From positions 1 through 64,000 of the forward strand of contig NZ_RHON01000003.1 in the NCBI RefSeq assembly GCF_003946505.1: a DNA stretch of 64,000 nt. Direction: 5' to 3'. The position numbers and the translations under genes were made by a program. Shown piece after piece: positions 53,092 through 61,075 of this stretch; position 1 is the stretch's first letter, and every line of letters starts with the position of its first letter. Under the pieces are notes generated by a model, which saw nothing but the letters and a program-made list of their open reading frames with translations, ran no database searches and had not been told where the DNA came from. The stretch is from Companilactobacillus mishanensis (lineage in GTDB: Bacteria > Bacillota > Bacilli > Lactobacillales > Lactobacillaceae).

Positions 53092-53850
53092 ATGGATACA
53101 ATAATAAATCGAGCTGAAATAAAAAAAGAGGTTCAATCTTTACTAGAAGGAAATTGGAAAAAAGGTATCCTTCTCACATTGGTGCCCTTAATATTGGGGA
53201 TTATCTTTTTAGTGACATTAACTTTTGTTCAACCTAACAGCGTGTCACCATCTTCACCGGAATTCGGATACGTCGGTTTCGGTTACTCATTAGGACAATC
53301 CGTTCACGGAGCATGGACCATTTTAATGTTCTTGCTAGTGTTTATTTTTTCAGCTCTAATAATGTTACTTCAAAATTCAATCTTATTTACAGGTTTAGAT
53401 TGGATAAGAAATCCAGAAATGTCATTTAACCCAGTAAAAAGTAGTTTCAGTTGTTTCAAGAAAACAGCATGGTGGCAATTAGTCGTAATTATGTTTTTTC
53501 AAACAATGTTTGTAATATTCTGGTCAATTTTACTAATTATTCCTGGTATCATCAAAATGTTTTCATATTCTCAAGCATTCTTTCTATATAAAGATGTCCA
53601 AAGTCGCGGTGAAGATGAAGCTAAAAAATACAGTCTCATTTCATATATAACGATGAGTAGAAGATTGATGCGTGGACACAAATGGGAATATTTCGTACTT
53701 AATTTAAGTTTCATTGGCTGGTTTATCTTAGGTAACATGAGTTCAGGAATTGGCTATATCTGGATTCTACCTTACTACGGAATCACTTACTCAAATTATT
53801 ACAATAAGTTAATAGCCCAACATCCAGAAGTATTTGATTCAGAGAAATAA
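53092..53850 (+). CDS. DUF975-family membrane protein
   Basis: 252 residues with an N-terminal cytoplasmic helix carrying the family-like segment LLEGNWKKGILLTLV, followed by five or six membrane helices and LLIIPGIIKMFSYSQAFFLYKD, which is typical of DUF975. The family is widespread in Firmicutes with no known function. AAGGGGAAAT precedes the start. Operon partner of the 279-aa membrane protein. Confidence 0.85.
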   Translation: MDTIINRAEIKKEVQSLLEGNWKKGILLTLVPLILGIIFLVTLTFVQPNSVSPSSPEFGYVGFGYSLGQSVHGAWTILMFLLVFIFSALIMLLQNSILFTGLDWIRNPEMSFNPVKSSFSCFKKTAWWQLVVIMFFQTMFVIFWSILLIIPGIIKMFSYSQAFFLYKDVQSRGEDEAKKYSLISYITMSRRLMRGHKWEYFVLNLSFIGWFILGNMSSGIGYIWILPYYGITYSNYYNKLIAQHPEVFDSEK

Positions 53851-53921
53851 TTTTTCAAATTCAATAAATACAAATAAATCTCTAGGAAGAATATAGTTTA
53901 TTCATAAGGAGGAATTATCTT

Positions 53922-54353
53922 ATGAATACTAAAGAAGCAAAAACTTTCATTTACTGCTATAACTGGGTAATTGAAAATTCTTCAAGAGAAACAGGAATGA
54001 ATCAACGAGCAGTTGTTTTTCAAAGTGAAAATAGATTGTTCGTTGCCGACTGGTTCAAAAATCTTACTGATGAGAATGATCCCGAATTGAATAATCAATT
54101 GATGCAAAAATACTCCACAGATACAAAAATCAGGCAGACATTACTGGACGAAAGACTTGTTAACCTATCTGGCCTATTCGCAGAAGTGTCAAAGTTATCA
54201 CAAGACGCCATTTCCAAAGTTACTAAAAGTGAAATCTATTTAGATTTATCAAATACTATTAGCAATATTGAGTTCTTGGATTTACCTGGAGTTACATTTA
54301 AATTTTATGATTTTAAAGATTCATTAGAACCAGTGGGAATTCTTAATTATTAA
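53922..54353 (+). CDS. Soluble protein of unknown function (143 aa)
   Basis: No signal peptide or membrane segment. A basic/aromatic N-terminus (TKEAKTFIYCYNWVIENSS) and a C-terminal beta-rich end (FLDLPGVTFKFYDFKDS). No family recognised. The start has a strong AAGGAGGA site. A direct-repeat copy begins at its stop codon and a terminator hairpin follows. Confidence 0.65.
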   Translation: MNTKEAKTFIYCYNWVIENSSRETGMNQRAVVFQSENRLFVADWFKNLTDENDPELNNQLMQKYSTDTKIRQTLLDERLVNLSGLFAEVSKLSQDAISKVTKSEIYLDLSNTISNIEFLDLPGVTFKFYDFKDSLEPVGILNY

Positions 54354-54374
54354 ACAGTTTGAAATAAACATAAA
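54353..54374 (+). repeat. 22-bp direct repeat, copy 1
   Basis: AACAGTTTGAAATAAACATAAA. The same 22 bp, without change, recur at 55163-55184. The two copies flank the DinJ/PemK module. Confidence 0.9.
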
Positions 54375-54383
54375 AACAATGTC

Positions 54384-54419
54384 AAAGGGCGACCGCATAT
54401 TATTGCAGTCGCCCTTTTG
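54384..54419. terminator. Bidirectional terminator
   Basis: AAAGGGCGAC-C-GCA / TGC-A-GTCGCCCTTT stem with A and T runs. It serves the 143-aa gene (+) and the pemK gene (-). Confidence 0.85.
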
Positions 54420-54420
54420 T

Positions 54421-54753
54421 TTAGGACCCTTTCTTAATGAATTCATTTAGTCCTTTAATATCACCCGTACTTAATTCACCAATCTTGTATATCTTTTGAA
54501 TTTTTCCTAATGAGAATTCAATTACTTCGCTAGTGTCTATATACGATACCTTTTTTAGACCCGCTGATTTCCATTCTCTAATTCTATAATATTTGCTTTG
54601 AAAATATTTTGATTTCGTGGCAAATTTGGATGTAATCCTAAAAAACAACACATTGTTTTCAGAATTTTGAATAATCAAAACTGGTCTTCTTTTACCAGAT
54701 GTACTGTTAGCAAACGCAACATATAAAATGATTAAGTCATTACTATTCATCAT
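54421..54753 (-). CDS. PemK/MazF-family toxin
   Basis: 110-residue SH3-like ribonuclease toxin. The core SGKRRPVLIIQNSENNVLFFRITS near residues 18-42 is the conserved RRPVLVI-type segment. SYIDTSEVIEFSL near residue 70 is the second conserved strand. It overlaps the antitoxin gene by 11 bp, so the pair is translationally coupled. Expected to cleave mRNA when free of antitoxin. The partner is DinJ/RelB type instead of MazE type, a mixed arrangement known in lactobacilli. Confidence 0.85.
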   Translation of the reverse strand: MMNSNDLIILYVAFANSTSGKRRPVLIIQNSENNVLFFRITSKFATKSKYFQSKYYRIREWKSAGLKKVSYIDTSEVIEFSLGKIQKIYKIGELSTGDIKGLNEFIKKGS

Positions 54754-55036
54754 CAGAAGTCTCGTCTAGCCACTTACTTACATCTTCATCAGTTTGTATT
54801 TTTCTTACTGGAATCTTTGAAATTGATTTTTGTAATTCTCTTGTTGCTTTCTCCTTTTCAGTTAAAGAAAGGTTGACTGGAAAAGATTCGGTGGCAACTA
54901 TTCGCTTAAATAAAACATTGATAGCAGTTGTAGAGTTCATGCCAAGATCATTTAAAACCTCTTCTGCACTATCCTTCAAGTCTTGATCAACTTGGACTTG
55001 AATTCTAGCCTTTTTTTGTGATTGTTTATTAATCAT
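54743..55036 (-). CDS. RelB/DinJ-family antitoxin
   Basis: 97-residue antitoxin. The N-terminal ribbon-helix-helix (RIQVQVDQDLKDSAEEVLNDLGM) binds DNA and dimerises; the C-terminal tail SKWLDETSDDE wraps the toxin. I start at the ATG at 55036 behind GGAGG. It is first in the pair, and the inverted repeat TATACT-N8-AGTATA upstream is the probable autoregulatory operator. Confidence 0.88.
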   Translation of the reverse strand: MINKQSQKKARIQVQVDQDLKDSAEEVLNDLGMNSTTAINVLFKRIVATESFPVNLSLTEKEKATRELQKSISKIPVRKIQTDEDVSKWLDETSDDE

Positions 55037-55067
55037 AATTACCTCCACGTAGCTTTTATACTCATAT

Positions 55068-55087
55068 TATACTTAGGTAGTAGTATA
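55068..55087. promoter_or_regulatory. Candidate operator of the DinJ/PemK pair
   Basis: Inverted repeat TATACT-N8-AGTATA located 31 bp upstream of the antitoxin ATG, in the promoter area of the operon. Confidence 0.45.
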
Positions 55088-55162
55088 TTAACAACAAGAA
55101 CCACTTATTAATACGTTGTAAATGTAAATTTAAAGTCAAAATTCAGTAGAACTTGTATTACT

Positions 55163-55184
55163 AACAGTTTGAAATAAACATAAA
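55163..55184 (+). repeat. 22-bp direct repeat, copy 2
   Basis: Identical to 54353-54374. This copy contributes the -35 box of the small RNA promoter. Confidence 0.9.
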
Positions 55185-55197
55185 TATCAGTTACTAT
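55169..55197 (+). promoter_or_regulatory. Promoter of the candidate small RNA
   Basis: TTGAAA at 55169-55174 and TACTAT at 55192-55197 with the ideal 17-bp spacer. The predicted start is near 55204. Confidence 0.65.
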
Positions 55198-55203
55198 ATA
55201 AAA

Positions 55204-55294
55204 GAAAAGAAGCCACTGGGTGCGACCAGTGACCTCAAACGTAAGCTTAGAATGATGGTGGAAAAAATCTAGTCCTTTTGGTCTAGATTTTTTT
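55204..55294 (+). ncRNA. Candidate small RNA of about 90 nt, possible type I antitoxin
   Basis: Framed by a good promoter and an intrinsic terminator (AAAATCTAGTCC-TTTT-GGTCTAGATTTT, then a T run at 55288-55294). It has a 5-prime hairpin CACTGG-GTGCGA-CCAGTG at 55214-55231 and no reading frame. On the opposite strand a hydrophobic frame (55269-55364) ends inside the terminator, the tail-to-tail overlap of type I toxin-antitoxin pairs. RNA character is well supported by signals; the function is inference. Confidence 0.6.
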
Positions 55295-55412
55295 GTATCT
55301 GGATTGCTTTAACATAGTTTAAATATGCCTCTGACAATATCCAGATACAGACGACTATTTCTATAGTCTATCCAACCTTTTCATTTTAATTTTTTCGTGA
55401 TGATCACCTCCG
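55269..55412 (-). other. Opposite-strand locus with a hydrophobic peptide frame lacking a clear start
   Basis: On the minus strand a frame from 55364 to 55269 encodes IEIVVCIWILSEAYLNYVK followed by AIQIQKNLDQKD and a stop, a single membrane helix with a charged tail. It has no standard start codon. An ATG at 55384 begins MKRLDRL in another frame, and one extra base would join the two into a peptide of about 38 residues. A strong GGAGGTGATC lies near 55402-55412 and can pair with a complementary ATCACCCCTC about 20 nt upstream in the transcript. GTATCTGGAT/ATCCAGATAC and GACTAT/ATAGTC hairpins lie inside. It could be a decayed type I toxin. Confidence 0.35.
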
Positions 55413-55568
55413 TAAGCAGCTAACTGATTGAGGGGTGATATCATTCATTTACTTACTAAACTTTTCCGTAGGTTAATTAAGTCTACTTCAAAGTCTGAAT
55501 ATACCATATCATATATATACTTATTTCCATCAAAAGAAACGAACTTTTGTTCGCTTTTTTTATTTATA
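55295..55568. other. Gene-free stretch before metY
   Basis: Besides the opposite-strand locus above, this holds a broken inverted repeat (GATGATCACCTC at 55399-55410 with GAGGGGTGATATC at 55430-55442), which places Shine-Dalgarno-like sequences on both strands. Past 55480 it is AT-rich, and an AACGAACTTTTGTTCGCTT hairpin with a T run at about 55538-55561 may be a plus-strand terminator. Confidence 0.45.
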
Positions 55569-56846
55569 TTAAACTTGATCCAAAGCTTGTGACAAATCAG
55601 CAATTAAGTCATCAGCGTTTTCGATACCGATGGAAATACGTATCAAGTCTGGTGTGATTCCGGTAGCACGTAATTCTTCTTCATTCAATTGTGCGTGAGT
55701 TGTCGATGCAGGATGAATAATCAATGATTTCGCATCCCCAACGTTAGCCAACAATGAGAAGATATTCAATTTCGTGATCAATGATTTACCGGCTTCTTCG
55801 CCACCAGTCAATCCAATCGTGAAAATTGAGCCAACCCCTTTTGGAAAATCACGTTTTGCTAAATCATTGTATGGACTGTCTGGCAATTCTGGATACTTGA
55901 TCCAAGCAACCTTTGGATGGTTATTCAAGAATTCAATCACTTTTCTAGTATTTGAAACGTGTCTTTCCAAACGCAGTGACAATGTCTCCAATCCTTGTAG
56001 TAATAGGAATGAATTGAATGGACTGATTGCACCACCAGTATCACGTAAAACTTCAGCTCGTACTTTAGTCGTAAAAGCACCGCCACCTAAATCAGCGAAG
56101 ACTAAGCCGTTATATTGTGGATCTGGCGTTGTAAATTCTGGATATCTGCCGGATGCCTTATAGTCAAATTTACCATTCTCAACAATCGTTCCACCCATGG
56201 TAGTTCCATGTCCGCCAATGAATTTCGTGGCTGATTCAACAACGATGTCGGCACCAAAATCTAATGGCCTGTATAGGTATGGCGTGGCAAAAGTATTATC
56301 TACAATCAACAAGATGCCATGCTTATGAGCAATTTTAGCAATTGCTGGAAGGTCAGCTAAGTTGATGTCAGGGTTACCAATACTTTCCAAATATAATGCC
56401 TTAGTATGATCATTGATTTCTTTTTCAAAATTCTCAGGATCATCAGAATTTACGAAATGAGTTTTGATTCCTAACTTAGGTAAAGTGACATTGAATAAAT
56501 TATAAGTTCCACCATAAAGAGTTGATGCTGAAACGATCTCGTCACCCTCACTAGCAATATTTTCGATAGCAGCTGTAATTGCTGCAGCACCAGTTGATAA
56601 GGCAACACCGCCAGTTCCGTTTTCCAATTCAGCGATACGTTGTTCAAAGACTGAATTTGTAGGGTTAGTTAGTCGAGTATAAATATTTCCAGGGTCGCGT
56701 AGTGCAAACCTGTCAGCCGCTTGTTGTGGATCCTTGAATACGTATGAAGTTGTTTGATAAATCGGAACAGCACGTGATCCAGTTTCATCAACAGTTTGTC
56801 CTGCGTGTACTTGTAAAGTTTCAAATTTGTAATTGTTTTCGCTCAT
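55569..56846 (-). CDS. metY: O-acetylhomoserine sulfhydrylase
   Basis: 425-residue Cys/Met PLP enzyme making homocysteine from O-acetylhomoserine and sulfide. The length, about 45 residues longer than cystathionine enzymes, and the segments [28 protein letters not shown] and [10 protein letters not shown] are typical of MetY. The PLP lysine is in [11 protein letters not shown] near residue 207. It overlaps metA by 26 bp, and the pair forms the direct sulfhydrylation route to methionine under a T-box. Confidence 0.95.
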   Translation of the reverse strand: MSENNYKFETLQVHAGQTVDETGSRAVPIYQTTSYVFKDPQQAADRFALRDPGNIYTRLTNPTNSVFEQRIAELENGTGGVALSTGAAAITAAIENIASEGDEIVSASTLYGGTYNLFNVTLPKLGIKTHFVNSDDPENFEKEINDHTKALYLESIGNPDINLADLPAIAKIAHKHGILLIVDNTFATPYLYRPLDFGADIVVESATKFIGGHGTTMGGTIVENGKFDYKASGRYPEFTTPDPQYNGLVFADLGGGAFTTKVRAEVLRDTGGAISPFNSFLLLQGLETLSLRLERHVSNTRKVIEFLNNHPKVAWIKYPELPDSPYNDLAKRDFPKGVGSIFTIGLTGGEEAGKSLITKLNIFSLLANVGDAKSLIIHPASTTHAQLNEEELRATGITPDLIRISIGIENADDLIADLSQALDQV

Positions 56847-57675
56847 AATTTTTTTCCTCCAAAATTTCGTTTATCCATGTTTGATATAAATAAATACTGT
56901 TCTTATGCCAACGTTCATAGGATTCTTCAGGATGCTCGACCGATAAATTATGTGGTAGATCGACTGGCGTCCCTTTATGTAAATCACGGTAGTATTCGTT
57001 CCCCAAAGTGTCCGCCTGATACTCCGGATGTCCCATAACGTAAAGACTATTTTGAGCCTTTGACCGTAAGAAAAATGGTCCACTAACACTATTGTCTCCA
57101 AGGATTTCCAAGTTAGGAGTCTCGCCAGCAATCCTTGAATCAACTTTGCTGAAACGAGACTGAGGCATTCGAAAACCACTCGGTAATTCAGTGTCACTCA
57201 ATTGATTTTCGAATACACCAAATATTTTCTTGTCAACGTTTATCTTAGGTAAATTAAAATCCGTGAATAGTGCAGCCTGTGCGCCCCAACAAGTAAACAA
57301 TTGATATTTAGTATGCGTTCTGCTCCATTCCCGTATTTCCAAAAATTCATCCCAGAAATCCACATCCGTGAACTCAAGTTTTTCTAAAGGGGCCCCTGTA
57401 ACAATCAATCCATCAAAATATTGCTCTCGAACTGCATCCAACGTCACGTAATGATATGCCAAATCTTGCTGGTCACCATGTTGCCAATTATGTGATCTTG
57501 GATACATGAAAGTAACAGCGACTGGCGTTTCAATGTCGGAAAACAACTGACTGATTTGATTCTCCGTAACAACTTTGTTAGGCATAATATTCAAAACCAA
57601 AACCGATGCCTCTGGCTTAATACGATAATCTGTTAATTTATTCTTAGTTAATCCATTTAATTTAAAAACCGTCAT
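56821..57675 (-). CDS. metA: Homoserine O-acetyltransferase (MetA/HTS family)
   Basis: 284-residue enzyme that activates homoserine. The nucleophile is the Cys in [10 protein letters not shown] near residue 130, with the catalytic His in GHPEYQ near residue 222. In Firmicutes most MetA proteins use acetyl-CoA despite the name succinyltransferase, and pairing with metY fits this. It is the first gene after the Met T-box and is overlapped by metY. The product is shorter than the usual 300 residues by about 15, mainly at the N-terminus. Confidence 0.94.
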   Translation of the reverse strand: MTVFKLNGLTKNKLTDYRIKPEASVLVLNIMPNKVVTENQISQLFSDIETPVAVTFMYPRSHNWQHGDQQDLAYHYVTLDAVREQYFDGLIVTGAPLEKLEFTDVDFWDEFLEIREWSRTHTKYQLFTCWGAQAALFTDFNLPKINVDKKIFGVFENQLSDTELPSGFRMPQSRFSKVDSRIAGETPNLEILGDNSVSGPFFLRSKAQNSLYVMGHPEYQADTLGNEYYRDLHKGTPVDLPHNLSVEHPEESYERWHKNSIYLYQTWINEILEEKNYERKQLQI

Positions 57676-57705
57676 ATTCTGCTACTCCTTTCAAAATTTT
57701 GAGAC

Positions 57706-57994
57706 AAAAAAAGTCCCCATGTCAGCATTATGCCAACATGGGGACGATGTGGTCGTGGTACCACCCCAATTCGTAGATATAAATCTACCTCAACGACTCA
57801 TTTACAAAATCTGTAGTAAGTCCGGGATGATATCGCATCCTTGCGTAATTTCAGCTTACACTGAAAATAAGACTCAGAGCTCATGTTCAATAGTATTTCA
57901 CCGCTACCCTTTCACTATCGGTAGTCGCTTTATCGGTTAATGAACTATCTACTCTTCTCTTCAACGCCTAAATTAGAATTTATTTAATTAAATT
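57706..57994 (-). promoter_or_regulatory. T-box riboswitch, probably methionine-specific
   Basis: On the minus strand the leader has the T-box sequence GGGTGGTACCACG at about 57755-57767, followed by the terminator GTCCCCATGTTGGC / GCTGACATGGGGAC and seven T. Upstream, Stem I begins with GAAGAGTAGATAG and closes with CTCT, leaving ATG at 57884-57882 (in AACATGAG) as the likely specifier. An ATG specifier agrees with the metA-metY genes downstream. Uncharged tRNA-Met would promote antitermination. Confidence 0.93.
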
Positions 57995-58000
57995 ACGATT

Positions 58001-58028
58001 AGTTTACTTCGATTTGAAAAATTGTCAA
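58001..58028 (-). promoter_or_regulatory. Promoter of the metA T-box transcript
   Basis: On the minus strand a perfect TTGACA (58028-58023) and TAAACT (58006-58001) are 16 bp apart, directly after the stop of the upstream malY gene. Confidence 0.65.
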
Positions 58029-58030
58029 GG

Positions 58031-59194
58031 CTATTTCTTTAAAAATAATTCAATTCCTTTTTTCAATCTGCTCAAACCATTTCGCACACTTGATTCAGGA
58101 CACGCAATATTCATTCTTAGAAAATCCGTTCCATCTCCACCGTATACACTTCCTGCAGACAAATATAAACCAGTTTCCTTGCGAATGAAGTTAGCTAATT
58201 CTTCAGAATCATCAGAAATATTTTTAGTATCGATCCACAACAGATACGTTGCATCAGATTTAATCAACTTAGTTTCAGGTAATTCAGATTTCAAAAAATC
58301 TTCAACTAGCGTACGATTTGTCATTAATTGCTGTTTTAATGCTTTCAACCAATCATGGCCCTTTGTATATGCAGCTATAGTAGCTGGAATTGCAAACGAA
58401 TTAGGCTCGGCCAATTCCTCAGAATTAATTCCACGATTAACTTGATTTCGCAAATTTTCATTAGGAACAATAATTGTTGCAGCATGTAACGCCGCCACGT
58501 TAAAAGTCTTGCTTGGTGAAACAGTGACCATGACATTCTGTATCAAGTCTTCTGGAAGTGAAAATACCGGTGTATAACCATCCTCGTTGAAAGTAATGTC
58601 ACCATGAATCTCATCGCTCAATAATTTTACATTGTGCTTATTGCATAGCTCAGCAATTTTGCTCAAATCATCCCTTGACCAAATTTTGCCAACAGGGTTA
58701 TGAGGATTGCAGAGGATCATCAAGGTTGTTAATGGATCAGATAATTTTCTCTCCAAATCTGCAAAATCGATATGATACTTCCCATCATCAAAAACTAAAT
58801 CATTCGAAAGTACATGGCGACCATTATTTACTATCGAGTTGTAAAAAATATTATATACCGGTGCCTGAACCAAGACGTTATCACCAACTGAACTAATTCT
58901 TCTCACAATAGAAGAAATGGCTGGTACAACTCCAGTTACGAACATCATCCAATCTGTTTTTGGTCTAAAGTGATGCTCAGTTTCATACCATTCAGCAACA
59001 GCATTAAAGTAATCAGCATGTGGCTCTTCATAACCAAATACAGCTTGATCTGCTTTATTTTTGATTGCCTCAACTATCTCAGGTGCCACTTGAAAATCCA
59101 TATCGGCGACCCACATTGGCAACTCATTATCGGCTATATCCCATTTCACAGAATCTGTTTTACTTCGATCGATTGTATGTTCAAAATCGTACAT
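58031..59194 (-). CDS. MalY/PatB-family C-S lyase (cystathionine beta-lyase type aminotransferase)
   Basis: 387-residue fold-type I PLP enzyme. Hallmarks are the opening DNELPMWVADMDF, CNPHNPVGKIWSRDDL near residue 162, LSDEIHGDITF near 195 and the PLP lysine in SPSKTFNVAALHAA near residue 233. The family breaks C-S bonds of cystathionine and similar thioethers to give homocysteine or thiols. It lies next to metA-metY, supporting a methionine-related role. A second, related copy is at 62842. It is divergent from a permease gene. Confidence 0.93.
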   Translation of the reverse strand: MYDFEHTIDRSKTDSVKWDIADNELPMWVADMDFQVAPEIVEAIKNKADQAVFGYEEPHADYFNAVAEWYETEHHFRPKTDWMMFVTGVVPAISSIVRRISSVGDNVLVQAPVYNIFYNSIVNNGRHVLSNDLVFDDGKYHIDFADLERKLSDPLTTLMILCNPHNPVGKIWSRDDLSKIAELCNKHNVKLLSDEIHGDITFNEDGYTPVFSLPEDLIQNVMVTVSPSKTFNVAALHAATIIVPNENLRNQVNRGINSEELAEPNSFAIPATIAAYTKGHDWLKALKQQLMTNRTLVEDFLKSELPETKLIKSDATYLLWIDTKNISDDSEELANFIRKETGLYLSAGSVYGGDGTDFLRMNIACPESSVRNGLSRLKKGIELFLKK

Positions 59195-59552
59195 TATTTG
59201 ACCGTCCTTTATAAATTAATCCACTTCATCAATTGTATTAAACACCTTCGAGTCAACTATAAGACAAGTCATCGGTTATACCAAATAATTATGCTATTTA
59301 ATAGTCCATGACTATTGGTTATAGATTTTCCCAAAAATTATTCTTAAAACTCTGTCTCGTCAATACAGTAAGAGGTTACACAAATACCCTAATTGATCAT
59401 AATTGTTAAACAAAGTAATTTTAATATTCTTCTAATATTTCTACCAATTAGAAGCTTTTAAGAAGCTTTTATAGTATCATTAGCCCATGAACTAAACACG
59501 ACTGTTTATTATAAATGAACAAATATTGTTTTATGAAAGGTGGCATATTTCC
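59195..59552. promoter_or_regulatory. Divergent control region between malY and the second permease, with operator
   Basis: 358 bp without a gene. It contains the dyad TGTTTAT-TATAA-ATGAACA at 59503-59521 (one mismatch between arms), matching the operator of the other permease at 49932-49950, and a TATAGT -10-like box at 59470-59475. TTAGAAGCTTTTAAGAAGCTTTTATAG is present as a short tandem. Nothing else is recognised. Confidence 0.55.
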
Positions 59553-60938
59553 TTGGAGGAAAAAGAACTAAATAGAAGTCTGTCTTCCAGACAAATGCAA
59601 ATGATTGCACTTGGTGGAACTATTGGTGTCGGTCTCTTTATGGGATCTGCTTCAACAATCAAGTGGACTGGACCATCCGTACTAGTTGCTTACGCCATTG
59701 CCGGACTAATATTGTATATGGTTATGCGGGCGCTAGGAGAAATGATTTACACTGACCCTTCAACAGGCTCATTCGCAAAATTTGGATCTGAATATATCCA
59801 TCCTGTTATTGGATATTTGACCGCCTGGAGTAACGTCTTCCAATGGCTAGTCGTTGGTATTAGTGAAGTTATCGCCGTGGGGACCTACTTGGAATTCTGG
59901 TGGCCTAATTTGCCGCAATGGATTGTTGGTGTTGTCGTCGTGGCGACGTTATGTGTTGCTAACTTAACCTCCGTAAAAGCCTATGGGGAATTGGAATTCT
60001 GGTTCTCATTGATCAAAGTTGTTACGATAATTTTCATGATAATCATGGGATTATTGGTTATTTTATTTGGTGTTGGTAACGGCGGTCATCCCGTTGGAAT
60101 CAGTAACCTCTGGACAAATGGAGGATTCTTTACCGGCGGTCTAAAGGGATTCATCTTCGCACTTTCCATAGTTGTCGCATCTTATCAAGGTATCGAAGTT
60201 ATTGGTATCACTGCTGGTGAGGCTGAAAATCCTCAAAGCAGTATCGTCCATGCTATCAGAACAATCGTTGGTAGAATCCTGATTTTCTATATCGGTGCTA
60301 TTTTCGTGATTGTTTCAATTTACCCATGGAATAAATTGGGAACAATGGGTTCACCATTTACTGAAACTTTTGCTAAAGTAGGAATCACCTTCGCTGCTGA
60401 AATCATTAACTTCGTTGTTTTGACAGCTGCACTTTCTGGATGTAATTCAGGTATGTTCAGTGCTAGCCGTATGCTTTATACATTAGGTCTACAAAAGAAC
60501 TTGCCTAAGTCATTCACAAAACTTTCAAAACACGGTGTACCTTATGTGCCAGTTATTACAATTTCACTAGGTATTCTGATCGGTTTGATTTTAAACTTCC
60601 TGCTACCAGTATTCTTCCACACACCAAGCGATGTCTTCGTGGTTGTATACAGTTCCAGTGTTCTCCCTGGTATGGTACCTTGGTTTGTAATCTTGTTCAG
60701 TGAATTGCACTTTAGACGACTGAACAAAGATAGAATGAAAGACCATCCATTTAAAATGCCGTTTTATCCGATGAGCAATTATTTATCAATCATAGCTCTA
60801 TTCATAATTTTGATATTCATGTTCCTCAATCCAGAAACAACTGTTTCATTAACAATAGGTGTTGTCTTCTTGCTATTAATGACCTTAATATACTTCATTA
60901 AAGAAGGCCGCGAAAAACATAAATCCAAACAAAATTAA
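59553..60938 (+). CDS. APC-family amino acid permease (461 aa), paralogue of the one at 49973
   Basis: Twelve-helix amino acid symporter almost collinear with the first copy, with RSLSSRQMQMIALGGTIGVG at the start, identical FMGSASTIKWTGPSV and GLKGFIFALSIVVASYQGIE, and GCNSGMFSASRMLY. I choose the TTG at 59553 because AAAGGTGG lies 9 nt upstream and the N-terminus then matches its paralogue; no good ATG is available. It is divergent from malY and shares an operator type with the first copy. Substrate is likely a neutral or sulfur amino acid, by context only. Confidence 0.9.
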   Translation: MEEKELNRSLSSRQMQMIALGGTIGVGLFMGSASTIKWTGPSVLVAYAIAGLILYMVMRALGEMIYTDPSTGSFAKFGSEYIHPVIGYLTAWSNVFQWLVVGISEVIAVGTYLEFWWPNLPQWIVGVVVVATLCVANLTSVKAYGELEFWFSLIKVVTIIFMIIMGLLVILFGVGNGGHPVGISNLWTNGGFFTGGLKGFIFALSIVVASYQGIEVIGITAGEAENPQSSIVHAIRTIVGRILIFYIGAIFVIVSIYPWNKLGTMGSPFTETFAKVGITFAAEIINFVVLTAALSGCNSGMFSASRMLYTLGLQKNLPKSFTKLSKHGVPYVPVITISLGILIGLILNFLLPVFFHTPSDVFVVVYSSSVLPGMVPWFVILFSELHFRRLNKDRMKDHPFKMPFYPMSNYLSIIALFIILIFMFLNPETTVSLTIGVVFLLLMTLIYFIKEGREKHKSKQN

Positions 60939-60941
60939 ATC

Positions 60942-60980
60942 AAACGTCTACACAGAAATATTTCTATGTAGACGTTTTTA
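60942..60980 (+). terminator. Rho-independent terminator
   Basis: AAACGTCTACA / TGTAGACGTTT stem with inner AGAAATATTTCT pairing and a T run. It ends the permease gene. Confidence 0.85.
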
Positions 60981-61075
60981 TATATAAATATTAGAATTTC
61001 ATTAAAAACTTTGTTATTTGTCGATTCAAAAGCGTAACATAGAGACATATATTTAGTTAAGGAGCCGTCCTTTAT

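Noticed and set aside
55396..55412. Similarity of GATCACCTCC to the 3-prime end of 16S rRNA
   Set aside because: It is simply the complement of a Shine-Dalgarno sequence on the minus strand; no other rRNA sequence is nearby.
55430..55561. A plus-strand basic/hydrophobic peptide frame after GAGGGGTGATATC
   Set aside because: It would need an ATT start codon and runs on into the metY 3-prime region; no evidence that it is translated.
57719..57940. A 73-codon plus-strand reading frame upstream of metA
   Set aside because: It lies over the T-box leader and its terminator; the conserved T-box on the minus strand explains the region.
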